A stretch of DNA of 64,000 nt. Origin: Adenanthera pavonina (lineage: Eukaryota; Streptophyta; Magnoliopsida; Fabales; Fabaceae). Under the pieces are notes generated by a model. That model had not been told where the DNA came from and made no database searches. It saw only the letters and a list, made by a program, of their open reading frames with translations. A program made the translations under genes and the position numbers. Shown here piece by piece: positions 43,834-55,460 of the stretch. The stretch's first letter is position 1. The number at the start of each line of letters is the position of its first letter. The DNA lies in contig JAIVEN010000004.1 of assembly GCA_026686845.1 (NCBI GenBank), positions 16,772,827 to 16,836,826 on the forward strand, written 5' to 3'.

Positions 43834-45560
43834 ATGGCTGGCTTTGGAGAAAGCATTCTAGCTATGGGAAGCAACACAAACAGACCACCTAGCTTTAGTG
43901 GAGAACACTATGGATACTAGAAGATGAGAATGCAAATCTATTTTCAGTTTATTGATCTGGATATCTGGCCTGTCATCCAGAAGGGAGATTTTGTCCCAAT
44001 AAAACTACAAGATGATAGGAAATACAAGGAGAAGCTAGAAGATGAGTGTAATAAGGAGGATAAGAGAAAAGTCTTACTGAATTTTAAGGCAAAATACTGC
44101 CTGGTTAGTGCATTAAACCAAGACGAATTCTATAGAGTATCACAATGTTCCACAGCCAAAGGTATGTGGGATACTTTAGAAATCTCTTATGAAGGAACCA
44201 CTGGAGTAAGAGAGAACAAATTGAACTCCTGCATTGGTGAATACGAAAGCTTCAGAATGGCGGAAGGTGAGAGCATCAAAGAGCTACAAAAGAGATTCAC
44301 CCTCATTGTGAATCAATTAAAAAGTCTTGGCATGGAGTACACTCAACTAGAAAAGGTCAGAAAATTCCTTAGAGCTCTTCCTCTGGAGTGGCAACCCAAA
44401 GTAATAGCAATAGAGGAAGCCGGAGAGGAATCAATGGCCTTTGTCACAGCTCTCTTCGGTAGCCTTGAAGAATACGAGGGAAAGATAAAGGTTCTTAATG
44501 AAGCATGTTAAGACAAGAAAAAGAAGGGCTTACTCTAAAAGCTACTGAAGAGAAAGAAAAAGAATCTGATGATAGAGATGAATTAGATGAAGAAACTCTG
44601 GCTATAATGGTTAGAAAATTCAGAAGTTTTTACAACAAGAAAAGAAATAAAAGATTCTTCAAGAAAGAAGTAGCTGGAGACAACAAGAAAGTAGGAAAAT
44701 AGCTTGTCACTTGCTACGAATGCAAGAAGCAAGGGCATATCAAATGAGATTGTCCACAATTCCTAAAGAAGCAAGAGAAAGAAAAGAAAGCTGCTGATAA
44801 AGGCAAGAAGAAGAGGGTATACATCTCATCAATCTGGGGTAACAGCCCAGATGAAGAAGAAGATGATGAAGATGAAATTGCCAATATCTGCCTGATGACA
44901 CTTGCATTTGAAGAAACTCAAATCTCATCCAATAGTGATCATGAAGATGAGGTATATGAATCTGAACCTTCCTATTTTGAATTACTTGATGCATTTCATG
45001 AACTGCATGATGAGTTCATTAAGACTACTACAGAACTAAAATAGGCTAAGAAAAGGATTAACAAGTTAGAATCTCAGTGCAATATCTCTGACACTGCTGC
45101 ATAAAGTTTAATCTGCTTGCTGTACATCATGTATTGAATTAAAGCAAACCAATGACTATCTGTTGAAAAGCTTGTCTAGACTTACTAAGGGAAAAGATAT
45201 GTTGTTTACTTTAATGGGAAGTCAGAGAATCACAGAAGGAAAAGCTGGACTTGGCTATGATCCTTGTGCAGTAAAAGAAAAGATTAGAAAGGAGAATCAA
45301 AATCTGTATATGAGGCATTTTGTGCATGCTAATGGACATAAAAATAAATATCATACTTCAAGTCATATTGAATCATATGATCAACCAACATATGTGAAAA
45401 AAAAATATTATCTGCATTGCTTTCTTCTTACATCACAATCCAGTAGTCCCTTTACTACCTATCACTTCATGTGCATTAAAGAAAAATGGACTTAACAGGA
45501 AGGTAAAATGGGTTCCCAAAGGTACATTAGTATCTAGGGGAAATGCCACTAACAAAAAAG
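43834..45560 (+). pseudogene. Copia Z gag
   Basis: Starts MAGFGES (43834). A TAG replaces the W of HYGYW-KM near 43918, then 195 residues are open (43924-44511) with FYRVSQCSTAKGMW and ALPLEWQPKV. A stop and frame change follow near 44510. The zinc knuckle region reads CYECKKQGHIK, then TGA where X has W (near 44746). Later pieces keep ISSIWGNS, ANICLM, LLDAFHELHDEF and LTKGKDMLFTLMGSQRI. Clearly non-functional. Confidence 0.88.
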
Positions 45561-45609
45561 AACCTAAGAAAATTTAGTTACCTAAAAAGAAACTCTAAAC
45601 CTTGTTTTG

Positions 45610-46016
45610 TAGATTTGTCTTAAAGTAAGAAAGAGCAACAAATGGTATATGGACAGTGCTTGCTCAAGTCATATGACTAGTGATAAAGAGAAGTTCATCA
45701 CCCTTAGAGACAAGAAAGGAGGAAAGGTGATCTTTGGAGGTGACCAATATGACAAAATAGTTGGTATTGGCATTGTGGGCAAGAATCCTGAAACATCTAT
45801 AGAAGAGGTGCTATTTGTAATTAACCTAAATCACAATTTGCTTAGTGTAAGTCAGACTTGTGACAAAGAGAACTGGGTATTGTTTGACTCAAAGGTTTGC
45901 CTAGTCATCCGAAAAGGTGACTACAAAGTAATTCTCAAGGCTCAAAGGGATGGTAATTACTATACTATTGATCTTGATGAACTTCCTTCCTTAGATTCTA
46001 TCTGTTTAACTAGTTA
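45610..46016 (+). pseudogene. Copia Z pol: protease and linker
   Basis: The 45649-46017 frame encodes MDSACSSHMTSDKEKF (protease, D-S-A), GGKVIFGGDQYDKIVGIG, VLFVINLNHNLLSVSQTCDKENW and YYTIDLDELPSLDSICL. A TAG at 46015-46017 interrupts it before the pre-integrase segment. Confidence 0.87.
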
Positions 46017-46017
46017 G

Positions 46018-47085
46018 GATAATAATAGTTGGTTGTGGCATAGAAGATTAACACATGTTAACATGAACCAACTGTCAAAACTGATTAAGAATGAGTTAGT
46101 CACTGGCTTACCAAAACATCAAAGAATGTGATATATGCCTCAAAGGAAAACAAACTAAATCATCTTTTAAATCTAAAAATGTAGTTACCACATCTAGCCA
46201 CTGCAACTATTGCATATGGATCTGATAGGTCCATCTAGAGAAAAAACCATTAGTGGAAATCTGTATATTATTGTGGTTGTGGATGATTACTCTAGATTTA
46301 CCTGGACTTTTGTTTCTTTCTTCCAAAAGTGAAACATTTGATGCATTTGTAACCTTAGCTAAGAAAGTACAAAATGAGAAGGGTATTTCTATTGTGTCTG
46401 TCAGGTTTGATCATGGAGGAGAATTTGAAAATTTATGTTTTTTGGAGTACTGTGATGAACATGGAATTGATCACAACTTCTCAGCTCCAAGAATTCCTCA
46501 GCAAAATGGAGTGGTGGAAAGAAAGAATGGAACAATTGGAGAAATAGCAAGAGCAATACTGAATGAAAAAGAACTCTCTCAACTCTCTCAAGTATTCTAG
46601 GCTGATACAGTAAACACAGCAAGTTATATCATTAATAGGGCCTACATCAGACCAATTCTGGGGAAGACTCATTATGAGCTGTACAAAGAAAGGAAGCCAA
46701 ACCTTTCACATCTGCATGTATTCGGCTGTAAGTGTTTCATCCACAACAATGGAAAGGAAAATTTGGGTAAGTTTGACGCCAAATCTGATGAAGGTATATT
46801 TCTTGGCTATTCTAGTAGGAGTAAAGCATATAGAGTTTTTAATAAAAAGACTAGATCAGTAGAAGAATTTGTGCATGTTGTGCTTATTGAAAATGAAATA
46901 GTCTCCAAGCATATCATTGATGAAGATGATCTTATTTCTAACATTAAGAACTTAGATCTTTCTTAAGAAGGTAAAATCAAACCTCCAAAAATATCTGAAT
47001 TTATTAACATAGAGAAAGATATTCAGGAGAAAGACTTTGAGGATGAGAATAATGAAGAAAAATCTCAATAACTCCCTAGAGCTTG
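46018..47085 (+). pseudogene. Copia Z pol: pre-integrase and integrase
   Basis: After the stop come SWLWHRRLTHVNMNQLSKL (pre-integrase) and a region with small frame losses. The core follows: DHGGEFENLCFLEYCDEHGIDHNF and QQNGVVERKNGT (46401-46600). LSQLSQ shows a small local duplication near 46580. The C-terminal part is 46622-46966 (HYELYKERKPNLSHLHVFGCKCF, DEGIFLGYSS). At least three stops or frame changes. Confidence 0.86.
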
Positions 47086-47116
47086 GAGATATCAAAGGAA
47101 TCATCCTGTTGATCAA

Positions 47117-48711
47117 GTGATTGGGGATGTTCAAGAGAAAGTTAAAACCAGAAAACAGCTAAGGGATCAGATAATCAACTGTGCTTTTATTTCTCAAATT
47201 GAACCTAAGTGTGCTGAAGAAGTCTTAACTGATGAATATTGGATTCTGGCTATGCAAGATGAATTAAATCAGTTTGAAAGAAATCAAGTTTGGGATTTAG
47301 TACCTAGACCTAGAAATCACCCTATCATTAGCACTAAATGGGTCTTTAGAAATAAACTTGATGAATCGGGAACAATAATTAGAAATAAAGCAAGACTAGT
47401 TGCCAAAGGATATAATCAAAAAGAAGGTATTGATTTTGAGGAAACCTTTGCTCCATTTGCAAGATGGGAAGCAATTAGAATCCTATTGGCCTATGCATGC
47501 ATGAAAAACATAATGTTATATCAAATGGATGTGAAAAATGCTTTTCTGAATGGGTATATCATGGAAGAAGTTTATGTAGACCAACCTTCAGGCTTTAAGG
47601 ACTCTACAAAACCAAACCATGTTTATAAGCTAAAGAAAACTCTTTATGGTTTAAAACAAGCTCCTAGAGCATGGTATGAAAGGCTAAGCAATTTTGTAAC
47701 TGAAAAGGGGTTCAATAGAGGAAAAGTAGATACTACTTTGTTCGCTAAGAAAGAAAACAAAGACTTACTTATTGTTCAAATTTATGTTGATGATATTATA
47801 TTTGGTGTTACTGATGAATCTCTTTGCAAGAACTTCTCTAAGCTAATGCAGGGTGAATTCAAAATGTCAATGATGGGTGAGCTTAACTTCTTCCTTGGAT
47901 TGCAAATTAAGCAATGTGATGATGGTATCTTCCTCAATCAATCAAAATATTTGAAAGAGTTGCTAAAAAATATTCGCATGGAAAAAGCCAAGCCAATATG
48001 AACTCCTATGGCTACTGTAACAAAGTCTGATATGGATGAAGGAGGAAAAACTTTTGACATAACTCAATATAGAAGAATGATTGGATCTCGGCTATACCTA
48101 ACATCTAGCAGACCTGACATCATGTTTAGTGTCTGTATGTGTGCAAGGTTCCAATCACATCCCAAAGAAACCCATACAACTGCTATGAAATATATCTTCA
48201 GATATTTGATTGGAACATCACAGATGGGACTTTGGTACGTAAAGGGCAATGGAGAAGATCTCATTGGATACACTGATGCTAACTTTACTGGATCTAAAAC
48301 TGATAGAAAAAGCACAAATGGAACATGTTAATTCGTTGGAGGATCCTTGGTTTCATAGTTCAGCAAGAAGCAAAACAGTGTGGCTCTATCCACTACAGAA
48401 GCTGTTGTGCTCAAGTCATCTAGATGAAGTAGTAGATTGAGGATCTTGAGATTGAGATGAAGGAAATACTAATTATGTGTGACAACCAAAGTGCAATCAA
48501 CATCACAAAGAATCTTGTCATGCATTCAAGAACAAAGCACATTGATGTTAGGCATCACTTTATAAGGGATCATGTTCTAAAATGGAAAATCATATTATAA
48601 TACATCTCTACCGAGGATCAAGTTGCTGACATTCTAACAAAGCCTCTTCCAGAAGATAGACATTGTAAAATAAGAAGAGAATTGGGTATGGTAAATCCAA
48701 ATGAACTGTAA
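47117..48711 (+). pseudogene. Copia Z pol: reverse transcriptase and RNase H
   Basis: 47117-48001 is 294 open codons with STKWVFRNKLDE, GIDFEETFAPFARWEAIR, YQMDVKNAFLNGY, YGLKQAPRAWYERL and the catalytic YVDD (IVQIYVDDIIFG). TGA ends it at KAKPI. 48008-48331 carries TQYRRMIGSRLYLT and YTDANF. RNase H continues with a loss in the AEAEY region (48390-48430), then CDNQSAINITKN, and ends VNPNEL with TAA at 48709-48711. The best preserved RT of the three copia copies, but interrupted. Confidence 0.9.
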
Positions 48712-49706
48712 GTAAGTCCTTATATACATCTATTTTAGAATTTTTGACATTGAATTAATCCTAACTTTAGCATCGGAGTGAGTTTAATATGAGTTGCAGG
48801 TGCTCCTCATAAGTTCAAAAGACAATAGATCTATACAATGGAGCTAATTAGAATGGCACAATTAGAAGATGAAAATGGAAGCCAAAAACTTAAGCATCTG
48901 GATCTGTTTTGTAAGTTAGAAAGTCAAAATTCATATTTTAGATGTTTATTAGATGAATTTCCATGTTGAACTGTGTTTTTGAAAAGTTAGCATGCTCAAT
49001 ATTCGAATTTGGATGCCCATAAGATGAATTTCAGTTGGCTGCACACTATTACTGTACTCTTTTGTCCTTTGAAATTCGTTTGTTGAACAACAAAAATTTG
49101 AATTTCAAAAATAAAATGCCAATATTGTCTTTGTTCAAAATGACTAATGCACGAATACCTATTTCTCAAAATACGCATTTTGGAAATTCTTTACAAAATG
49201 TTGAAATTCAAACTTTTGAATCAAAATTCATCTGTTGAAACATGCTCACATAATTGGATCTCTGAAAGGCGAATTTTCATAGGTAAAATTTGTCTATTAC
49301 TTGTTTTATTCATGATTGCTTATTGCCTGGCTCTTTCAAAGTTCGAACTTTGTTGAAACGAAGTTCGTCTATTCATTCTTTGTTCCCAGAACCAAGCCTC
49401 TGTCAGACGAACTTCCTGGTGAAAATTCATCTGTCAGAAAGCCTCACTGAATGGATTAACTTGTAACTGCTTGAAGTTCAAACTTTGACCTTTCAAAATT
49501 CATCTGTTCAGCGGTTACATACTTTAAAATCGAAAGTCATCCTCTGAACAGATGCAGCCCTATTTGTCTCTCTCTTAAATCTATTCAAATTCTCTCTTTA
49601 ATTCCCATTAACTCCACTCATGAACCTTTATTTCTCACCTATTAAACTTCTTTTTACACCTTATAAACCCATTCTTAGTATCTTTCTGAATCATTCTTCT
49701 ACAAGA
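48712..49706 (+). other. Copia Z pol-env spacer
   Basis: Non-coding. Rich in GATGAATTTC, AAAATTCATCTGT and TTCGTC words homologous to the spacers of X and Y. The first part (48780-48830) has 'ggtgctcctcataagttc', matching Y and X in reverse. Confidence 0.72.
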
Positions 49707-51919
49707 ATGGTGAGAGTCAAAAATCCAGAAGTTGGGAAGGGAGAGTCATGCCCAAAGAGAACTGTCAAATCTCAATATGCCTCCAAGGGGAGTGAAACTC
49801 AGAAAAGAAAAGGGGAATCCAGCAAGGTAACTCCTTCCAAGAGGTAAAAACCTACTCCAAGAGTAGACTTGAAGAAATATGCACCCTCTCATTTGAAGAA
49901 AGCAGACCCTGCTGTTCCTGCTACTCCTGTCATTGCTGCTTCTTCTTCCTCCTCCACCACTGAATCTGGAGAATATCAGTTAACCACATTGCCATTGTAG
50001 AGCAATGCTCATATTCTAGGAGAATACACTACCAAATTTGTTAGCAAAAAGGTAATCAAGTCTCACTGCGTAAATTTGGAAGAATTCTTGATTTCTAACA
50101 ATTTGAATGCCGGGCTTTGGATGATAAGATATAAAAATTTGTTAGAAATACTGGAAAGATATGACGATAAGGTAGTTAAGACCTGGTATGCCTCTCTGCA
50201 ATTCAATAGTAAGAAGACGAAGTGGAAAGTAAATCTAAGATTAAAGGCCATGTGGCTAACAGATGAGACCTTCAATGAGGTTCTAGAAATTCCAGGGCAA
50301 GATAGTTTGAAGATTGACATTACGGTCTCAAGGTACATGGATGAAGCTAAAATTGCAGAGGAAGAAGGAGGGCCTTTCCTGAACTACAAGGAAAGCACAA
50401 TTCTAAACACTCTGTTTAGAAGAAAAGAAAATATGCCTCCTCTAAGTTTGTTGAAACCTACTAACCTCAGTGCCCAAGTCAAAATCCTACACTATATTGT
50501 GTCCAGGATGATCTTCAACAAAGGAGGTAGTTTCAATATGATTACAAGGGCTGAAGCACATGTGATGGCAGTAATCATGTGTGGCAAGCTAATTAACATA
50601 GGACACATAATCCTCCAATGAATGATCAAGGCAAGAGATCAGAGGAAAGATTCCACCCTTCCTTATGCATCAATCATCTCCAAGATACTTCAGTATGCCT
50701 GGATCCAACATCTCGAAAAAGAAAAAGGGACGCCTACTGAAATCTTTAAGGAAGAAGAATTGCAAATGATGAGAATAGAAAAGAAAGATGGGAGATAGAT
50801 TGGAAAGGGAGCTGGAAAGACAGAAGACCTTTTCTTTGATGAAGATGCCTCCCAATAGCAAGAAGGAACCTCTGAGGCTACTCCAAAATCCATACCTCAG
50901 CTTTCTCAGCCTATCCTATCTCCATCTTAGGCCACTCAAACTCAAATACCTTCCACTCCCTGTACTCGAGCCAAGCTAACCAAGATCACTGAGCTGTATG
51001 ACAGTTTGTCTGCACTCATACTTAGTATCAGGGATAAGCAAAATGCCAAGTTTGCTTATTTGCAAGACTAAATTCATCAGTTGGCAAAGAATATGAAAGT
51101 GGTTGCTGATGCATATAAAGACATCAGGAGTATAATTCCCTTCACGTAAGCTCCACCACAGGCAGGATTCTCTGAGCCTGTCATGTCTCCTACTTCTGAG
51201 CCTCTAAGTCCTTTCGTGCTAACCTCTCCTGAGCCTGATGATGTTGTACATGATACTAAGGCTACTGGCACATTGACCACACCACAGGCCTCCAGTAATG
51301 AGGCAAGTCCTGGTCCTCCCTTAGACTATAGAATAGAGGAAGAAGATCCTCAGGAACCAAGCTCCCATGAGGCTGTTCCTGAAGATACTCAAGATTCAAT
51401 TCTCTCATCTTAAGAATTTGAACAAGTTGAGAAACTGGTGGCAACCATCACTACCTCACCATTCATGCAAGCTTCCTTGAATGAAGAAAAAAGTATTATG
51501 CCTTATGTTGATCTAGAAGCTATTGCTCATAATGCTCTTTTACAAGCCCAAAGATGAAGGCTTGAAGAAATGTTTCATCTCCTTACTCCCTCACCTATTT
51601 CTGCTTTTGGTCTCTTAGAGGCACGAAGGGCTCAGTTGGCTATTACTAGGTAAGAAATACAAGAACTTCCTGAAGTCTCAGACAATGAGAACTCTAGTTC
51701 TGAAGCTTCTGAGCCTTTGCCAAAGCTTAATCTTGATCTGCCCTTTGTTTTTGTGCCTCTTCAGGTAATGCTAGTGTCTCAGATCCCTCCTCCTGCAGAT
51801 TTTGTACACCTTCCAATGATGCCAAAAAAGGGGAGAAGTTATCTGAGCAAATTGGAAAGCCTTCTGTAGAGCCCTCTAGAAAGACCTACAGCAAGAAGTC
51901 CAAGTCCAAGAAGAAGTGA
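49707..51919 (+). pseudogene. Copia Z env-position ORF
   Basis: Starts MVRVKNPEVGKGESCPKRT; a TAA follows 47 codons later (after SKVTPSKR), aligned with the TAG of Y. After another stop near 49999, 181 open codons (50076-50621) carry LEEFLISNNLNAGLWMIRYKNLLEIL, TWYASLQFNSKK, LNTLFRRKENMPP, LLKPTNLSAQVKILHYIVSRM and ITRAEAHVMAVIM. Further in frame: a Pro/Ser/Glu-rich region (51183-51413), DLEAIAHNALLQAQ, RRAQLA, IPPPADFVH and a basic end before TGA at 51917-51919. There is an NLS-like basic N-terminus and C-terminus and no obvious signal peptide or membrane span. Function unknown; the position is that of the Sire env-like gene. Confidence 0.82.
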
Positions 51920-52167
51920 TTAGTACTTAGGATTGCTTAGTCCTTATTGTAGTGTTGTTTTATGAATGCTAAATCTTGTTTTTGAAAGAATTTTGTGATT
52001 ACCATATCATATCTTTGTATTGAAACTTTGAATGAATTAATGAATCTCTCTGTTTGATCTGCTGTACATGACATCTTATCTTTTGAATTATAATGCATAT
52101 GTTGAGGGGGAGCTTGTTGAAGCAAACCCAAGTATTAATCCAATTTGCAAGTTATTTTGTCATCATA

Positions 52168-52181
52168 AAAAAGGGGGAGAT
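52168..52181 (+). other. Polypurine tract of copia Z
   Basis: AAAAAAGGGGGAGA followed by T, directly before the 3' LTR start TGTAAAATC; the same tract as in Y. Confidence 0.88.
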
Positions 52182-52617
52182 TGTAAAATCAAGTGTTTTG
52201 ATGATTCCAAACCAACCATCTAGAGCTTGGAAAGAAGATATTAAAGGTGCATAAAAGATCTCAGGTGGAGAAATCCAAGAAAAACTAGCAAATATTAGAT
52301 ATAGAATTTCTTACTATGTTTAAATTGAGTAAAAGACTTTGAACTTGCAAAACAATGTTTTAAAAATATGATTCTATGATAATTCATGGAATATTTGAAT
52401 TACACCCACTAACAGACGAATTTTAAAGTGTTAAAACTAGTCTATTGCTTTGAAAATTCGAACTTTGGCTTCTGAAATTTGAATTTCGAATTGAAAATAA
52501 GTTAGTCAAAAAAGAGATTCCTTTGACAGATGAACTTTGAGTGTATAATTTTGAACTTTGGAATAAGTCTGATAAGAGCCTTCTCTGACAGACGAACTTT
52601 GGATTTTGAAAATTCAA

Positions 52618-52982
52618 GGACCTGTTTGATAGTGTTTTTTGTTTTATTATTTTGAAAATAGTTTTCGAGAATAAGTTTTGAAAACAAGAAAACAAAAAAA
52701 TCTGTTTGAATAATTGCTCTCAAAATCATAACTAATGAGTGATAGATGAGTTATTCAAAATTTATAACTTTACCATTAATGAGTTGGATGTTTCTCACCT
52801 TTCCTTGTGTTTTTCAGAACAAAAACTACAAAACACCTTAAAGATGTTCTGAGTTTTCTGTTCTTTTGTTTTTCTGTTTTCCAAAACAGTTTATAAAAAA
52901 TAGGTTTACCAAATAAGTTTTCTGAGTTTTCTGTTTCCAAAAACAGAAAAACTGTTTTCAGAAACAAAATCAAACAGGCCCC
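52618..52982. mobile_element. hAT-like MITE (~365 bp)
   Basis: The terminal inverted repeats are GGACCTGTTTGAT on the left and ATCAAACAGGCCCC on the right, nearly complementary. The inside is rich in GTTTTC/GAAAAC words and non-coding. The flanking 8-mers (AAATTCAA; AAATTTAT) agree at 6 of 8 positions, fitting a decayed 8-bp hAT duplication. It lies in the 3' LTR of Z. Confidence 0.7.
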
Positions 52983-54109
52983 AAATTTATGATAAAACCA
53001 CTACTACAAAAAGAGATTTTTATATCGGTTATTTATATCGGTTAAAAAAAAACCGATATAAAATAATGACCGGTGGCAATTTTGTAAATAAATTTATATT
53101 TTTATGTCTTTTTACATTGGTTTTTTAATAAAACCGATATAAACATGTTTATCGTAATAAAATTTATATTAATGGGAGTAAATAAAAATATAATTACATT
53201 ACGTAATCTATTACAATATATTTTAACATACTTTTTTTATTATTTAATTTTTATTTCGATTTTTAAGAGAAACTGATACCATCATGTCTTCATATTTTTT
53301 TCTATCTTTATATTTTTAGTACATGATCAACTTAAATTTTCAATTATATAGAAATATAATTTTCTTAAGAATTAAAATGATATATTAAAGTTAAATAAAT
53401 AAAAATATGTAATACTATATGATTATAATTAGATTTTTATATTATAATATTTATAAAGAAGTATAAATTAATATATTTTCATATATCTATATATGATATT
53501 TACATCAGTTTTTTTTTAAAAAATCAATATAAATTTGAATTTCCGCTTAAATTATTTTCGTCCTACATATAAGAACTATATGACTATATTAGATTTTTAT
53601 ATTACAATATATTGATTCTTTAATTAATAAAACTAAACAAAAATATGCAAGTAATATAAAAATATAGGATTATGATTTGATTTTTATATTAACATATTTA
53701 TATACAAGTATGATTTATCATTTTATCAATGAAAAATGATTATTTATTATATTCGTAATATTTATATTGGTTTTATATAAAAAACCAATGTAAAAATTTA
53801 TACATCAGTTTTTTATAATAAACCAATGTAAATTTTCTCTCTTATGGATCATTTCTTTCCTTTTTTTATATAAATTTTTTTAAAAAAAATTACATCGGTT
53901 TTATATAAAAAACCGATGTACAACTTTTAGTTTCTTTCCGTTTTTATACAAATTTTTTTAAGAAAATTTACATAGGTTTTATATAAAAAACCGATGTAAA
54001 ACTTTTAGTTTTTTTTTGTTTTTAATATAAATTTTTCAAAAAAAATTTACATCGGTTTTTAATAAAAAACCGATGTAAAACTTTTTGTTTTTATCAATTT
54101 CCCTCCCTT

Positions 54110-54485
54110 ATCAGCGCTCGAAATTAAGTTTCAAATTCCAGCTCCCTCTAAACGCGGTCTTCTTCTTCTAGAATTGCTCTTGGCTTGCCACTCCCACACT
54201 CGTCCATTTCCTCTAGATCTCCATTGCCACCACACTACTTCCTTATCACACACGGTGGTCACCTCTCTCTTGAACGTCATCGCTGTCCACGCTCCTTCCC
54301 TCTCGCACTTGACCTCGCTTTCTCGATTGAAACCCACGAACAGATTGAAGCTTCCTCCTACGCGATTGCCGCCGTCATCCACTTCGCTCCCTCCATCAGT
54401 CTCCGTCACACACTCTACTCCCTCCATGGGTCACCATTATGCTCCGCCTCTACTCCCTCCATCGGTCTCTGTTTTTATCATTTGT
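54110..54485 (+). pseudogene. GC-rich exon-like cargo of CACTA-C
   Basis: A GC-rich block in an AT-rich element, rich in 'ctccctcc' words, ends in a GTGTGAGTTT donor-like site near 54483. It sits where B and D have their first-exon-like block and shares style but not obvious sequence. Two overlapping frames (54174-54527; 54185-54523) are open, so coding cannot be assigned. The source gene is not recognised. Confidence 0.4.
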
Positions 54486-55380
54486 GTGAGTTTTTTTTTA
54501 TATTATTTTTTCTTAATTTTTAGTTGAATTTATTTTTTAAATTTTTAGTTAATTTAATTTATTTCTATATTCATGCAAACACTCATCCTTTTAGTTTCCT
54601 TGTTCTAAAAATGAGCTTATTTTCTATTGGGGATTTTAGCAAAATCTATTAGCTCAAGGGTGCTTATGTGCTCAAGGGAGTTTATTTTGTATTGGTATTT
54701 CAATTTTGGTTGTTGGAGAATTTTTGGGAGATCTATTATTTAGAGGAGATTTAACTAAAATTTATACATAACTCAGAATATTAATGTATTTTATGAAAAT
54801 TATGGAACTAATGCAAATGATTTATTTCTAGTAATTAAATTTTGGGGCTTGACTTCTCTTGAATATGGAAATTATAATATATCTCTTTAAAATTAAAGAT
54901 ACTTTGTGGACGCCAATCTCCTTTAAGTAATTATGGATTGTTTCTTGAATTTTGTATTTCAATTTTAGCTATTGTAGAACTATGGGGAGGTCCAATATTT
55001 AGTGATGACTCTACCAAAATTGGATTTGTATCTTGCAAGCAAAATGAGTAAGTTTTTTTTTAAAATATCTTTATGATGAATAATCTACCTTTGGTAATGT
55101 TATCTGGCTGAAGTGTGTAAACTTGATTTGGTTACTTGAAGTACTTTATGATTTATACTTGTATCTCCTATGTATAAAGCTTGATATTTCTTATTTTTAG
55201 TTGCAAGTTATACATTTTTTCATCTGTTGTTTGTGAGAATTTTGTAAGTATGGAAATTATATTACTGTAATCCATATATTTCTTATTGTCCTATTCCTTG
55301 AATTATTTATGTTGAATATATGGTTATATATGATGCCTTTGATATTTAAAGAAGAGTCTCTCAACTTTTTGTCCTATCAG

Positions 55381-55460
55381 ATGGGGATACAGGAAGTGGA
55401 AGTATGAGTACTAACGTGGTGGTTACCCTTCCTACAATCAAGGATAATGACAAAGATGTA
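55381..55460 (+). pseudogene. Exon-like block in CACTA-C
   Basis: The block is preceded by a pyrimidine-rich CTATCAG acceptor-like site and followed by GTAATG after GACAAAGAT. It reads DGDTGSGSMSTNVVVTLP. Composition is less AT-rich than the surroundings. The source gene is not recognised. Confidence 0.35.

Noticed and set aside
53030..54085. CATCGGTT palindromes read as a possible CRISPR or satellite array
   Set aside because: Spacing is irregular, units face both ways, and they cluster only at the two ends of bounded CACTA elements with 3-bp duplications.
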